A stretch of DNA of 64,000 nucleotides, taken from Sphingomonas sp. FARSPH (GTDB taxonomy: Bacteria; Pseudomonadota; Alphaproteobacteria; Sphingomonadales; Sphingomonadaceae). Below the pieces are notes generated by a model. That model made no database searches and was not told where the DNA came from. It saw nothing but the letters and a program-made list of their open reading frames with translations. The stretch lies in assembly GCF_003355005.1 (NCBI RefSeq), contig NZ_CP029985.1, forward strand, positions 62,001-126,000, in the 5' to 3' direction. The translations under genes were made by a program, and so were the position numbers. Positions within the stretch are counted from its first letter, which is position 1. The number at the start of each line of letters is the position of its first letter. Positions 51,115 through 59,084 of this stretch are shown piece after piece.

Positions 51115-54100
51115 TCAATGGTGCGACTGCGAATAGTAGGATTGCAGCGGCCGTACTTCAAGGGAGGCGGTCCCGATCGCACGGGCGACCTGGACGCTGG
51201 CGGGCGCCGTCGTGAAATAGGGGATCTTCTGGCCCAGCGCCGCCTGGCGGATCGGCTTCGAATCCTTGAGGGACTGCCACCCTTCCGTCGTGTTGAAGAT
51301 CAGCGTCACCTCGCCATCCATGATCCGGTCGAGGATATGCGGCCGCCCCTGCGCGACCTTGTTGACCTTTTCGACGTCGATCCCCGCGCGGGTCAGGTAA
51401 TCCGCCGTCCCGCCGGTGGCAAGGATGTGGAAACCGCGCGCGACCAATTCGCGCACTGCGGGGACGATATGCGGCTTGTCGGTGTCCTTGACGCTGACGA
51501 AGGCGGTGCCGCCGGTCGGCAGCACGACGCCCGCGCCCAGCTGCGACTTCATGAACGCCGTGGTGAAATCGGGATCGATCCCCATCACCTCGCCCGTCGA
51601 CTTCATTTCCGGCGACAGCACCGGGTCGATGCCCGGGAAGCGATTGAACGGGAAGACGGCTTCCTTGACCGCGTAATAATCAATGTTGCGATCGATCGTC
51701 GGCAGGTCCTTCAGCTTCTCCCCCGCCATCACACGGCTGGCGATCTTGGCGATGGGCGTGCCGATCGCCTTGGCGACGAAGGGGACGGTGCGCGACGCGC
51801 GCGGATTGACCTCGATCAGGTAGACGACGTCATCCTTGACCGCGAACTGGATGTTCATCAGCCCCTTGACGCCCAGCGCGCGCGCCAGCGCTTCCGTCTG
51901 GCGCTCGATCTCGGCGATCACCTCGGGCGAAAGGCTGTATGGCGGGATCGAGCAGGCGCTGTCGCCGGAATGGACCCCCGCCTCCTCGATATGCTGCAGC
52001 ACGCCCGCGACGACCACGTCGTCGCCGTCGCAGATCGCGTCGACATCCACCTCGATCGCGTCGCGCAGATACTGGTCGATCAGCACCGGGCTGTCGCCCG
52101 ACACCTGCACCGCGGTCTGGATGTAATCGTCGAGCTGCTGGATCGAATCGACGATCTCCATCGCACGGCCGCCCAGCACGTAGCTGGGGCGCATCAGCAC
52201 GGGGAAGCCGATCCGCTCCGCCGCCGCCACTGCCTCGTCGCGACTGCGCGCGAGGCCGTTGGCGGGCTGCTTGAGGCCCAGCTTGTTGACCAGCGCCGCG
52301 AACCGCTCGCGATCCTCCGCCAGATCGATCGCATCGGGGCTGGTGCCGAGGATCGGAATGCCCGCCTTCTCCAGCGCGCGCGCGAGGTTCAGCGGCGTCT
52401 GCCCGCCGAACTGGACGATCACGCCGACCAGTTCGCCGGCCTGCTGCTCGACGTGCAGGATCTCCAGCACGTCCTCCGCGGTCAGCGGCTCGAAATACAG
52501 GCGATCCGACGTGTCGTAATCCGTGCTCACCGTTTCCGGGTTGCAGTTGATCATGATCGTCTCGAAGCCCGCATCCGCCAGCGCGAAGCACGCGTGGCAG
52601 CAGCAGTAATCGAATTCGATCCCTTGCCCGATCCGGTTCGGGCCGCCGCCCAGGATCACGATCTTGCGACGGTCCGACGGCTGCGCCTCATTCTCCGGCT
52701 CGCCGAAGCTCGGCGCCTCGTAGGTCGAATACATGTACGGCGTCTTGGCGTCGAATTCCGCGGCGCAGGTGTCGATCCGCTTGAACACCGGCCGCACGCC
52801 CAGCTTGTGGCGATGCGCGCGCACCTCGTCCTCGGTGACGCCGCCGGTCATCGCCTTCACCGCCTCGTGGATCAGGCCCGACCCGCGCGCGATACCGCGC
52901 TGCATGCCGCGCAGGTTCGCCGATTGCAGCGCCAGCCAGGCGAGTCGCTTGTCGGAAAAGCCCATCGCCTTCAGCCGGCGCATGCCCGCCGCATCGATCG
53001 GCAGGCCGTTCGTGCACACCTCGGTCTCCGCCGCGACGATCTCGGCCAGCCGCTCGATGAACCAGGGGTCGAACTTGGCGATCGCGTGGATTTCGGCGAC
53101 GGTGAAGCCCTCGCGCAGCGCCTGCGCCGCGACGAGCAGCCGGTCGGGGCTCGCCACCGCGAGCGCCGCCTCGATCTCCTCGCGCGGCGCACCCGACAGA
53201 CGCTCGACGCGGTTGAAGCCGCTGAGGCCCGTCTCGAGGCCCCGCAGCGCCTTTTGCATCGATTCGTGGATATTGCGGCCGATCGCCATCACCTCGCCGA
53301 CCGACTTCATCGCGGTGCCGAGCACGGCTTCGGCGCCCTTGAACTTCTCGAAGGCGAAGCGCGGGATCTTGGTGACGACGTAGTCGATCGTCGGCTCGAA
53401 GCTGGCCGGGGTCGCGCCGGTGATGTCGTTGTCGATCTCGTCCAGCGTGTAACCGACCGCCAGCTTGGCCGCGACCTTGGCGATCGGAAAGCCGGTGGCC
53501 TTCGACGCAAGCGCCGAAGACCGCGACACGCGCGGGTTCATCTCGATGACGATCAGGCGGCCGTCCTTCGGATTGACCGCGAACTGAACGTTCGACCCGC
53601 CGGTCTCGACGCCGATCTCGCGCAGCACCGCGATGCTGGCGTTGCGCATGATCTGATATTCCTTGTCGGTCAGCGTCAGCGCCGGCGCGACGGTGATCGA
53701 ATCGCCCGTGTGGACGCCCATCGGGTCGATATTCTCGATCGAACAGATGATGATGGCATTGTCGGCGCGATCGCGCACGACCTCCATCTCATATTCCTTC
53801 CAGCCGAGCAGCGATTCCTCGATCAGCACCTCGGTGGTCGGGCTGGCGTCGAGGCCTTTGCGGACCATGTCGACGAACTCGGAGCGGTTGTAGACGACGC
53901 CGCCGCCGGTGCCGCCGAGCGTGAAGCTCGGGCGGATGATCGCGGGCAGGCCGACCTGCTCCAGCCCCGCCAGCGCTTCCTCGACGGTATGCGCGATCGC
54001 CGACCGGGCGCTCTCCAGCCCGATCTTCGTCATCGCCGCCTTGAACTTCTGCCGGTCCTCCGCCTTGTCGATCGCCTCGGCGTCCGCACCGATCATCGTC

Positions 54101-54438
54101 ACGCCGAACTTGTCCAGCGTGCCGTCGTGGAACAGCGCGAGCGCGGTGTTGAGCGCGGTCTGCCCGCCCATCGTCGGGAGGATCGCGTCGGGGCGTTCCT
54201 TTTCGATGATCTTCGCGACCACGGCAGGCGTGATCGGCTCGACATAGGTCGCGTCCGCCCCTTCCGGATCGGTCATGATCGTCGCCGGGTTGGAGTTGAC
54301 GAGGACGATGCGATAGCCCTCCTCGCGCAGCGCCTTGATCGCCTGCGTGCCCGAATAATCGAACTCGCACGCCTGCCCGATGACGATCGGCCCCGCGCCG
54401 ATCACGAGGATGGAGGAGATGTCGGTGCGTTTTGGCAT
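51115..54438 (-). CDS. carB: Carbamoyl-phosphate synthase large subunit
   Basis: 1107 residues, normal for CarB. Two homologous synthetase halves are visible: the first with GGTGGGVVYNRSEF and VIEMNPRVSRSSALASKATGFPIAK, the second with GGRAMEIVDSIQQLDDY and LIEVNPRASRTVPFVAKA. A C-terminal allosteric MGS-like domain follows (ATGGTADYLTRAGIDVEKVNK). It uses ammonia from CarA, bicarbonate and two ATP to make carbamoyl phosphate for arginine and pyrimidines. It starts 3 bases after an unrelated AT-rich gene that separates it from carA. Confidence 0.97.
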   Translation of the reverse strand: MPKRTDISSILVIGAGPIVIGQACEFDYSGTQAIKALREEGYRIVLVNSNPATIMTDPEGADATYVEPITPAVVAKIIEKERPDAILPTMGGQTALNTALALFHDGTLDKFGVTMIGADAEAIDKAEDRQKFKAAMTKIGLESARSAIAHTVEEALAGLEQVGLPAIIRPSFTLGGTGGGVVYNRSEFVDMVRKGLDASPTTEVLIEESLLGWKEYEMEVVRDRADNAIIICSIENIDPMGVHTGDSITVAPALTLTDKEYQIMRNASIAVLREIGVETGGSNVQFAVNPKDGRLIVIEMNPRVSRSSALASKATGFPIAKVAAKLAVGYTLDEIDNDITGATPASFEPTIDYVVTKIPRFAFEKFKGAEAVLGTAMKSVGEVMAIGRNIHESMQKALRGLETGLSGFNRVERLSGAPREEIEAALAVASPDRLLVAAQALREGFTVAEIHAIAKFDPWFIERLAEIVAAETEVCTNGLPIDAAGMRRLKAMGFSDKRLAWLALQSANLRGMQRGIARGSGLIHEAVKAMTGGVTEDEVRAHRHKLGVRPVFKRIDTCAAEFDAKTPYMYSTYEAPSFGEPENEAQPSDRRKIVILGGGPNRIGQGIEFDYCCCHACFALADAGFETIMINCNPETVSTDYDTSDRLYFEPLTAEDVLEILHVEQQAGELVGVIVQFGGQTPLNLARALEKAGIPILGTSPDAIDLAEDRERFAALVNKLGLKQPANGLARSRDEAVAAAERIGFPVLMRPSYVLGGRAMEIVDSIQQLDDYIQTAVQVSGDSPVLIDQYLRDAIEVDVDAICDGDDVVVAGVLQHIEEAGVHSGDSACSIPPYSLSPEVIAEIERQTEALARALGVKGLMNIQFAVKDDVVYLIEVNPRASRTVPFVAKAIGTPIAKIASRVMAGEKLKDLPTIDRNIDYYAVKEAVFPFNRFPGIDPVLSPEMKSTGEVMGIDPDFTTAFMKSQLGAGVVLPTGGTAFVSVKDTDKPHIVPAVRELVARGFHILATGGTADYLTRAGIDVEKVNKVAQGRPHILDRIMDGEVTLIFNTTEGWQSLKDSKPIRQAALGQKIPYFTTAPASVQVARAIGTASLEVRPLQSYYSQSHH

Positions 54439-54441
54439 TCG

Positions 54442-55005
54442 TTAGACTTCCGGTGAAGCTGGTTTTTGCTCAGGGATCAGCTGCTCAGGTGATGGAGGAT
54501 CAGGGAGCCCCGCAGCAGCATTTTGCCCCTCCAGCGCATTCGCGATTCTCATCCACGCCACCTGAGATTGAACACTTAGCTGATCCCGATCGATGTAACC
54601 TTGGGAAACATACGCACTGGACTGAATGTCCGTCTCGGATATTTTATAGCCGAGGTACTGTGATATGCTGTGAATTAATCGAGTCTGCTTTGCGGCCATG
54701 TCCCTCGTATGGCGCTCCGAATTTTCCTCTGAGGCGCGATATCGCACAACTTCGATATATTTTTCCCAAGCCGACATAACGCTGGGAACATTATTAAATT
54801 CCACAGGCACCATGTTAATTGCGACCGAATATGCAGGATCGGCGGCCATATGCCTGGTATTCATTAACATCCGCAGAGTTTGCGTCTGTCGGTCGCGATG
54901 CCCAGAACGCTGTTGATACCATAATGTAATTATGACTGCAGAAATTGGACCGACAAACAAACCAATTACATTAATGAGCTCATAGATCTTCATGCCATAG
55001 ATCAT
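54442..55005 (-). CDS. AT-rich hypothetical protein between carA and carB
   Basis: 187 residues. One membrane helix near the N-terminus (INVIGLFVGPISAVIITLWY, about 11-30) is followed by a cytoplasmic domain (RDRQTQTLRMLMNTRHMAADPAYSVAINMVPVEFNNVPSVMSAWEKYIEVV) and a proline-rich tail. The TLRMLMNTR/ALNMVxVEF pattern resembles DUF6680-type proteins, which I cannot verify. By my count 54781-54840 is 43% G+C, against 67% in carB at 54361-54420, so it was probably acquired horizontally. Its ATG overlaps the carA stop (ATGA) and its stop is 3 bases from carB. An internal Met 12 bases in is also possible. Confidence 0.8.
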   Translation of the reverse strand: MIYGMKIYELINVIGLFVGPISAVIITLWYQQRSGHRDRQTQTLRMLMNTRHMAADPAYSVAINMVPVEFNNVPSVMSAWEKYIEVVRYRASEENSERHTRDMAAKQTRLIHSISQYLGYKISETDIQSSAYVSQGYIDRDQLSVQSQVAWMRIANALEGQNAAAGLPDPPSPEQLIPEQKPASPEV

Positions 55006-56276
55006 GAGCGTAGCATCTCCACGAACCGCTCGAACAGATACAAACTATCTTGCGGTCCCGGGCTCGCCTCGGGATGATACTGCACGCTGAACGCCGGCCG
55101 ATCCGTCAGCTCGATCCCCGCGTTCGACCCGTCGAACAGCGAGACGTGCGTCTCGCGCGCGTTCGCGGGCAGCGAGTCCCGCTCGACCGCGAAGCCGTGG
55201 TTCATGCTGGTGATCTCGACCGCGCCGTCGGACAGGCGCTTGACCGGGTGGTTGGCGCCGCGGTGACCCTGGAACATCTTGGTCGTGCGCGCGCCCACCG
55301 CCAGCCCGAGGAGCTGGTGGCCGAGGCAGATGCCGAACAGCGGCTTTCCCGTGTCGAGCAGCTGGCGGATGACCGGCACCGCATATTCGCCCGTCGCGGC
55401 GGGATCGCCGGGACCGTTCGACAGGAACACGCCGTCGGGCTTCTGCGCCATCACATCCTCGAACGTCGCGGTCGCGGGCAGCACGGTGACCTTCGCGCCG
55501 GCCTGAACAAGGTTGCGGAAGATGTTGTGCTTGCTGCCGTAATCGATCGCGACGACGTGGGGGCGGTCGTGCGGGGCATGTGCTTCGACAGGCTCAGCAC
55601 GAACGGCGGGAAGGGCATCGCCTCCTTCCTCCGTTCGCCCCGGGCTTGTCGAAGGGCGTGTCCCAGCCGCATCGCCGTACCCGAAGCCCAACCGCCACAG
55701 GCCGCCCTCGCGGGCTTCGCCCCAGGCGTAATGCGTCTCGGTCGACACGTCCTTGGCGAGGTCCATGCCCTCCAGCCCCGGCCACGCCCGCGCCATGGCG
55801 AGCAGCGCGTCGAGGTCGAACTCGCCGGTCGGTGAATGCGCAATGACGCCGTTCGGCGCGCCGCCCGCGCGGATGCGGCGGGTCAGCGCGCGCGTGTCGA
55901 TGCCGGCGAGGCCGATGCGCGCATGGCGCTTCATCCACCCGTCCAGCCGCTCTACCGCGCGGAAGTTCGAGGGCTGGGTGACATCCTCGCGCACGATCAT
56001 GCCCAGCGCATGCGGCGCATCCGCCTCGATATCGTCGGGGTTGGCGCCGACGTTGCCGATATGCGGGAAGGTGAAGGTAATGATCTGCCCCGCGAACGAC
56101 GGGTCGGTCATGATCTCCTGGTATCCGGTCATCGCGGTGTGGAAGCACACCTCGCCCACCGCCTGCCCTTCCGCGCCGAAACCGCGGCCCCAGGCCACCT
56201 CGCCATTGGCGAGAACCAGAACCCCCGTGGCGCCTTCCGGCTTTGCGGGCATGACGATGGGCTTGGCGTCGGCCAT
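55002..56276 (-). CDS. carA: Carbamoyl-phosphate synthase small subunit with an inserted peptide
   Basis: 424 residues, about 30-35 longer than usual. The N-terminal CPSase_sm domain (GEVCFHTAMTGYQEIMTDPSFAGQIITFTFPHIGNVG) and the glutamine amidotransferase (nucleophile C317 in LFGICLGHQLLG, HPEASPGP) are intact. Between them, residues about 208-232 (within GTRPSTSPGRTEEGGDALPA and the following VRAEPVEAH) are encoded by a palindromic repeat inserted in frame. It supplies ammonia from glutamine to CarB. It is followed by the AT-rich gene through an ATGA overlap. Confidence 0.95.
   Translation of the reverse strand: MADAKPIVMPAKPEGATGVLVLANGEVAWGRGFGAEGQAVGEVCFHTAMTGYQEIMTDPSFAGQIITFTFPHIGNVGANPDDIEADAPHALGMIVREDVTQPSNFRAVERLDGWMKRHARIGLAGIDTRALTRRIRAGGAPNGVIAHSPTGEFDLDALLAMARAWPGLEGMDLAKDVSTETHYAWGEAREGGLWRLGFGYGDAAGTRPSTSPGRTEEGGDALPAVRAEPVEAHAPHDRPHVVAIDYGSKHNIFRNLVQAGAKVTVLPATATFEDVMAQKPDGVFLSNGPGDPAATGEYAVPVIRQLLDTGKPLFGICLGHQLLGLAVGARTTKMFQGHRGANHPVKRLSDGAVEITSMNHGFAVERDSLPANARETHVSLFDGSNAGIELTDRPAFSVQYHPEASPGPQDSLYLFERFVEMLRS
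55583..55654. repeat. Palindromic repeat inserted in frame inside carA
   Basis: CTTCGACAGGCTCAGCACGA at 55583 onward and its imperfect complement ending at 55654 (CTTGTCGAAG) form 24-base arms that match at about 19 positions. The TTCGACA/TGTCGAA core is that of dispersed intergenic repeats in sphingomonads. Here it lies wholly within the carA reading frame, in the linker between its two domains. Confidence 0.8.
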
Positions 56277-56422
56277 GATGCGGCGGGCACTCCTTCTGGG
56301 TCGAACAGCAATGTCGCTAAGCCGCGCCCGCTACCCCTCGTCTACCCCGCCGTCAACCGGGTGACGCAGCCGCCGCCTTGCGCTACACTCCCGCCTTTCC
56401 CTTCGAACGAGAGCTTTTCGCC

Positions 56423-56875
56423 ATGATCCGCGACGACATCAAGGCCGCCCAGATCGCCGCCATGAAGGCCGGCGACAAGGAGGCGCGCGCCGCGATCAGC
56501 CTGATCCAGGCCGCGATCAAGAACCGCGATATCGAGGTGCGCACGCAAGCGCCCGTCGCCGACGACGATGCGCTGGTCGTCGAAGTGCTGCAAAAGATGG
56601 TCAAGCAGCGCCGCGAATCGATCGCGATGTACGAGAGCGGCGGCCGCCAGGAACTGGCGGATGCCGAGAAGGCAGAGGTCGCGGTGATCGAGCGGTTCCT
56701 CCCCGCCCAGATGAGCGAGCAGGAGACCAAGGCCGCGATCGAGGCGATCAAGGCGGAGATCGGCGCGGGCGGCATGAAGGACATGGGCCGCGTGATGGCC
56801 GAACTGAAGGCGCGCCACGCCGCCAGCCTCGACATGAGCAAGGCGAGCGGCTGGGTGAAGGCGGCGCTGTCGTAA
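56423..56875 (+). CDS. GatB/YqeY domain protein
   Basis: 150 residues. MIRDDIKAAQIAAMKAGDKEARAAISLIQAAIKNRDIEVR, then LVVEVLQKMVKQRRESIAMYESGGRQELADAEKAEVAVIERFLPAQMSEQE and the C-terminal GGMKDMGRVMAELKARHAASLDMSKASGWVKAALS form the full YqeY family pattern. It is related to the tail domain of GatB and may have a role near tRNA or amidotransferase function; none is proven. The start is the ATG at 56423. Divergent from carA. Confidence 0.93.
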   Translation: MIRDDIKAAQIAAMKAGDKEARAAISLIQAAIKNRDIEVRTQAPVADDDALVVEVLQKMVKQRRESIAMYESGGRQELADAEKAEVAVIERFLPAQMSEQETKAAIEAIKAEIGAGGMKDMGRVMAELKARHAASLDMSKASGWVKAALS

Positions 56876-56893
56876 GCCCACCGGCCCTTCTCC

Positions 56894-56974
56894 CGTCATG
56901 CCGGCCTTGAGCTGGGATCTCGCTTCTTCTTCGGCGGCTGAAAGCGGGACCCCGGATCAAGTCCGGGGTGACGA
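56894..56974. repeat. Second full copy of the 36287-type palindromic repeat
   Basis: 56942-56974 is the exact reverse complement of 36288-36320 (33 bases). The left arm (56894-56926) is an imperfect inverted copy (CGTCATGCCGGCCTTGAGC). It fills the front of the 328-base gap between the YqeY-like gene and dnaG. Confidence 0.9.
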
Positions 56975-56994
56975 ACATGGGAAACGAGCTGTCC

Positions 56995-57014
56995 TACACG
57001 GAACAAACCGTGTA
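56995..57014. promoter_or_regulatory. Inverted repeat upstream of dnaG-rpoD
   Basis: TACACGG-AACAAA-CCGTGTA, perfect 7-bp arms, 189 bases before the dnaG start and just behind the palindromic repeat. It is a candidate operator; it does not match the GTTC-N7-GTTC LexA site of alphaproteobacteria. Confidence 0.5.
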
Positions 57015-57203
57015 TAGATCAGTCCGCTCTTTGCCATCGTTCACGCCCCCCTCATGTTCGGGCGCCATGGGGCCATTACCGCCCCTCGCGCACAGGGCTG
57101 CATTCGGGACGTTACGTATCGTCCACTTCGTCCACTTCCGCGCTCAAACGCCCCCGGGCGCATTGCCTAACCGCCCCCCATCCGGCACAGTAGAATCGCA
57201 CGC

Positions 57204-59084
57204 ATGAGCCTGTCCCCGCAGTTCCTCGACGAGCTCCGCGCCCGCACCTCGCTGTCCGCGCTGGTCGGCAAGACGGTGAAGCTCCACAAGGCCGGCCGCG
57301 AGCACAAGGGCTGCTGCCCGTTCCACAACGAAAAGACGCCCAGCTTCTACGTCAACGACGACAAGGGCTTCTATCACTGCTTCGGTTGCTCCGCGCACGG
57401 CGATGCGATCCGCTGGATGACCGACCAGCGCGGGTTGCCGTTCATCGATGCGGTCAAGGAACTCGCGCAGGCGGCCGGCATGGAGATGCCGGCGCAGGAC
57501 CGCCGTGCCGCGCAGAAAGCGGAGCGCGCGAAGGGCCTGCACGATGCGATGGCCGATGCCGCCGCCTGGTTCACCGAGCAGCTGCACGGCATCGCCGGCG
57601 CCGAGGCCCGCGCCGTTCTGGCGAAACGCGGCGTGACGCCGGACACCGCACGCGCCTTCGGCATGGGCTTCGCGCCCGACAGCCGCGGCAAGCTGAAGGC
57701 GGCGCTCGCCGACTATGGCGACCCCGCGCTGGTCGAATGTGGCCTGCTGATCCAGGTCGAGGGCAAGGACCCGTACGACCGGTTCCGTGGCCGGCTGATG
57801 ATCCCGATTCGCGACGCGCGCGGCCGGACGATCGCGTTCGGCGGCCGCGTGATCGGCGACGGCGAGCCGAAATACCTCAATTCCCCGGACACGCCGCTGT
57901 TCGACAAGGGGCGCACGCTCTACAACCTGGACCGCGCCGCACCCGCCGCGCGGCGGGCGAACCGCGTGCTGGTGGTCGAAGGCTATATGGACGTGATCGC
58001 GCTGGCGCAGGCGGGGATTGCGGAAACAGTCGCGCCGCTCGGCACCGCGCTCACCGAGCATCAGCTCGAACGATTGTGGCGGATGGTCGACGTGCCGATC
58101 CTGTGCTTCGACGGCGATGCCGCGGGGCAGAAGGCGGCGCTCCGCGCGGCGGGACGCGCGCTTCCCCTGCTCGCGCCAGGCCGCAGCCTGCGCTTCGTCA
58201 CGTTGCCGCAGGGACAGGACCCCGACGACCTCGTCAAGGCGGGCGGCGCAGGCGCGATGGAGACATTGCTCGCCCAGCCGCAGCCGCTGGTCGACCGGTT
58301 GTGGCAGAGCGAGCTTGCCGCCGAACCGCTCGACACGCCCGAACAGCGCGCCGGGCTGAAACAGCGGCTGCACGATCTCGCCGCGACGATCGCGCATCAG
58401 GGCGTCCGCATCGAATATGAAAGCGAGTTCAAGCGCCGCTTCTACGAGCATTTCAAACCGCAGCCGCGCGCCTTCGTCCCCCTCGACCAGCGCCCACGCG
58501 GCAAGCGCGATGCGAAGGGCAATTGGAAACAGCCCCCCGCCCCCGTCACCGAGGATGCCAAGGCGATCCGCGCCGTCGGGCTCGACCGCGTATTGGCCAA
58601 GGCGGTGCTCGCCGGGCTGATCCGCCATCCGGTGGAGATCGCGCGGCATATGGAGGTGCTGGGCAGCCTGCGCATGGCGGACGGCGCGCTCGGCCGGCTG
58701 TTCGAGGCGGTCGTCGACGTCGCGCTCGAAGACAGGGCGCTTGATAGCGCAGCATTGCGTACCATATTGGCGGGCAGCGGTTTCGATTCAGTCGCGAGCG
58801 ACCTGCTGAGAGCCGATACGATGCCCTATTCGTTTACGCGCAATGACGGTGACCCGGTCCGCGCCCGCGCCGATCTGGACGAGGCGATCGCCATCCTGGT
58901 GGCGCAGCCCGAAGTGGAGCAGGCACTGGGCGAGGCGACGGCGGCGATGCAACGGCACTTCACCGACGATGCGTTCGAACGGCAAGTGGCATTGGTGAGA
59001 GAGAAACAGGCGTTGGAGCTTCGACTTGCAAATCTGGTGCAGTCGAACGAAGACGCCCGAGCATTTGGGTCCGAGGACAATTGA
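57204..59084 (+). CDS. dnaG: DNA primase
   Basis: 626 residues. The N-terminal CHC2 zinc finger is HKGCCPFHNEKTPSFYV...YHCFGCSAHGD (about 33-63). The TOPRIM catalytic core includes VVEGYMDVIALAQAG and FDGDAAGQKAA. The C-terminal helicase-binding region is about 430-626. It makes RNA primers at the replication fork with DnaB. Its TGA stop overlaps the rpoD start by one base (TGATG), so dnaG-rpoD is coupled as in the classic macromolecular-synthesis operon, here without rpsU. Confidence 0.97.
   Translation: MSLSPQFLDELRARTSLSALVGKTVKLHKAGREHKGCCPFHNEKTPSFYVNDDKGFYHCFGCSAHGDAIRWMTDQRGLPFIDAVKELAQAAGMEMPAQDRRAAQKAERAKGLHDAMADAAAWFTEQLHGIAGAEARAVLAKRGVTPDTARAFGMGFAPDSRGKLKAALADYGDPALVECGLLIQVEGKDPYDRFRGRLMIPIRDARGRTIAFGGRVIGDGEPKYLNSPDTPLFDKGRTLYNLDRAAPAARRANRVLVVEGYMDVIALAQAGIAETVAPLGTALTEHQLERLWRMVDVPILCFDGDAAGQKAALRAAGRALPLLAPGRSLRFVTLPQGQDPDDLVKAGGAGAMETLLAQPQPLVDRLWQSELAAEPLDTPEQRAGLKQRLHDLAATIAHQGVRIEYESEFKRRFYEHFKPQPRAFVPLDQRPRGKRDAKGNWKQPPAPVTEDAKAIRAVGLDRVLAKAVLAGLIRHPVEIARHMEVLGSLRMADGALGRLFEAVVDVALEDRALDSAALRTILAGSGFDSVASDLLRADTMPYSFTRNDGDPVRARADLDEAIAILVAQPEVEQALGEATAAMQRHFTDDAFERQVALVREKQALELRLANLVQSNEDARAFGSEDN

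Noticed and set aside
51118..54456. 1112-codon open frame on the plus strand opposite carB
   Set aside because: It is the antisense shadow of carB, created by G+C-rich codon use. The Arg/Asp/His-rich translation has no family pattern, while carB shows full motifs.
56995..57014. SOS (LexA) box upstream of dnaG
   Set aside because: Alphaproteobacterial LexA binds GTTC-N7-GTTC; this is a simple inverted repeat without that direct-repeat pattern.
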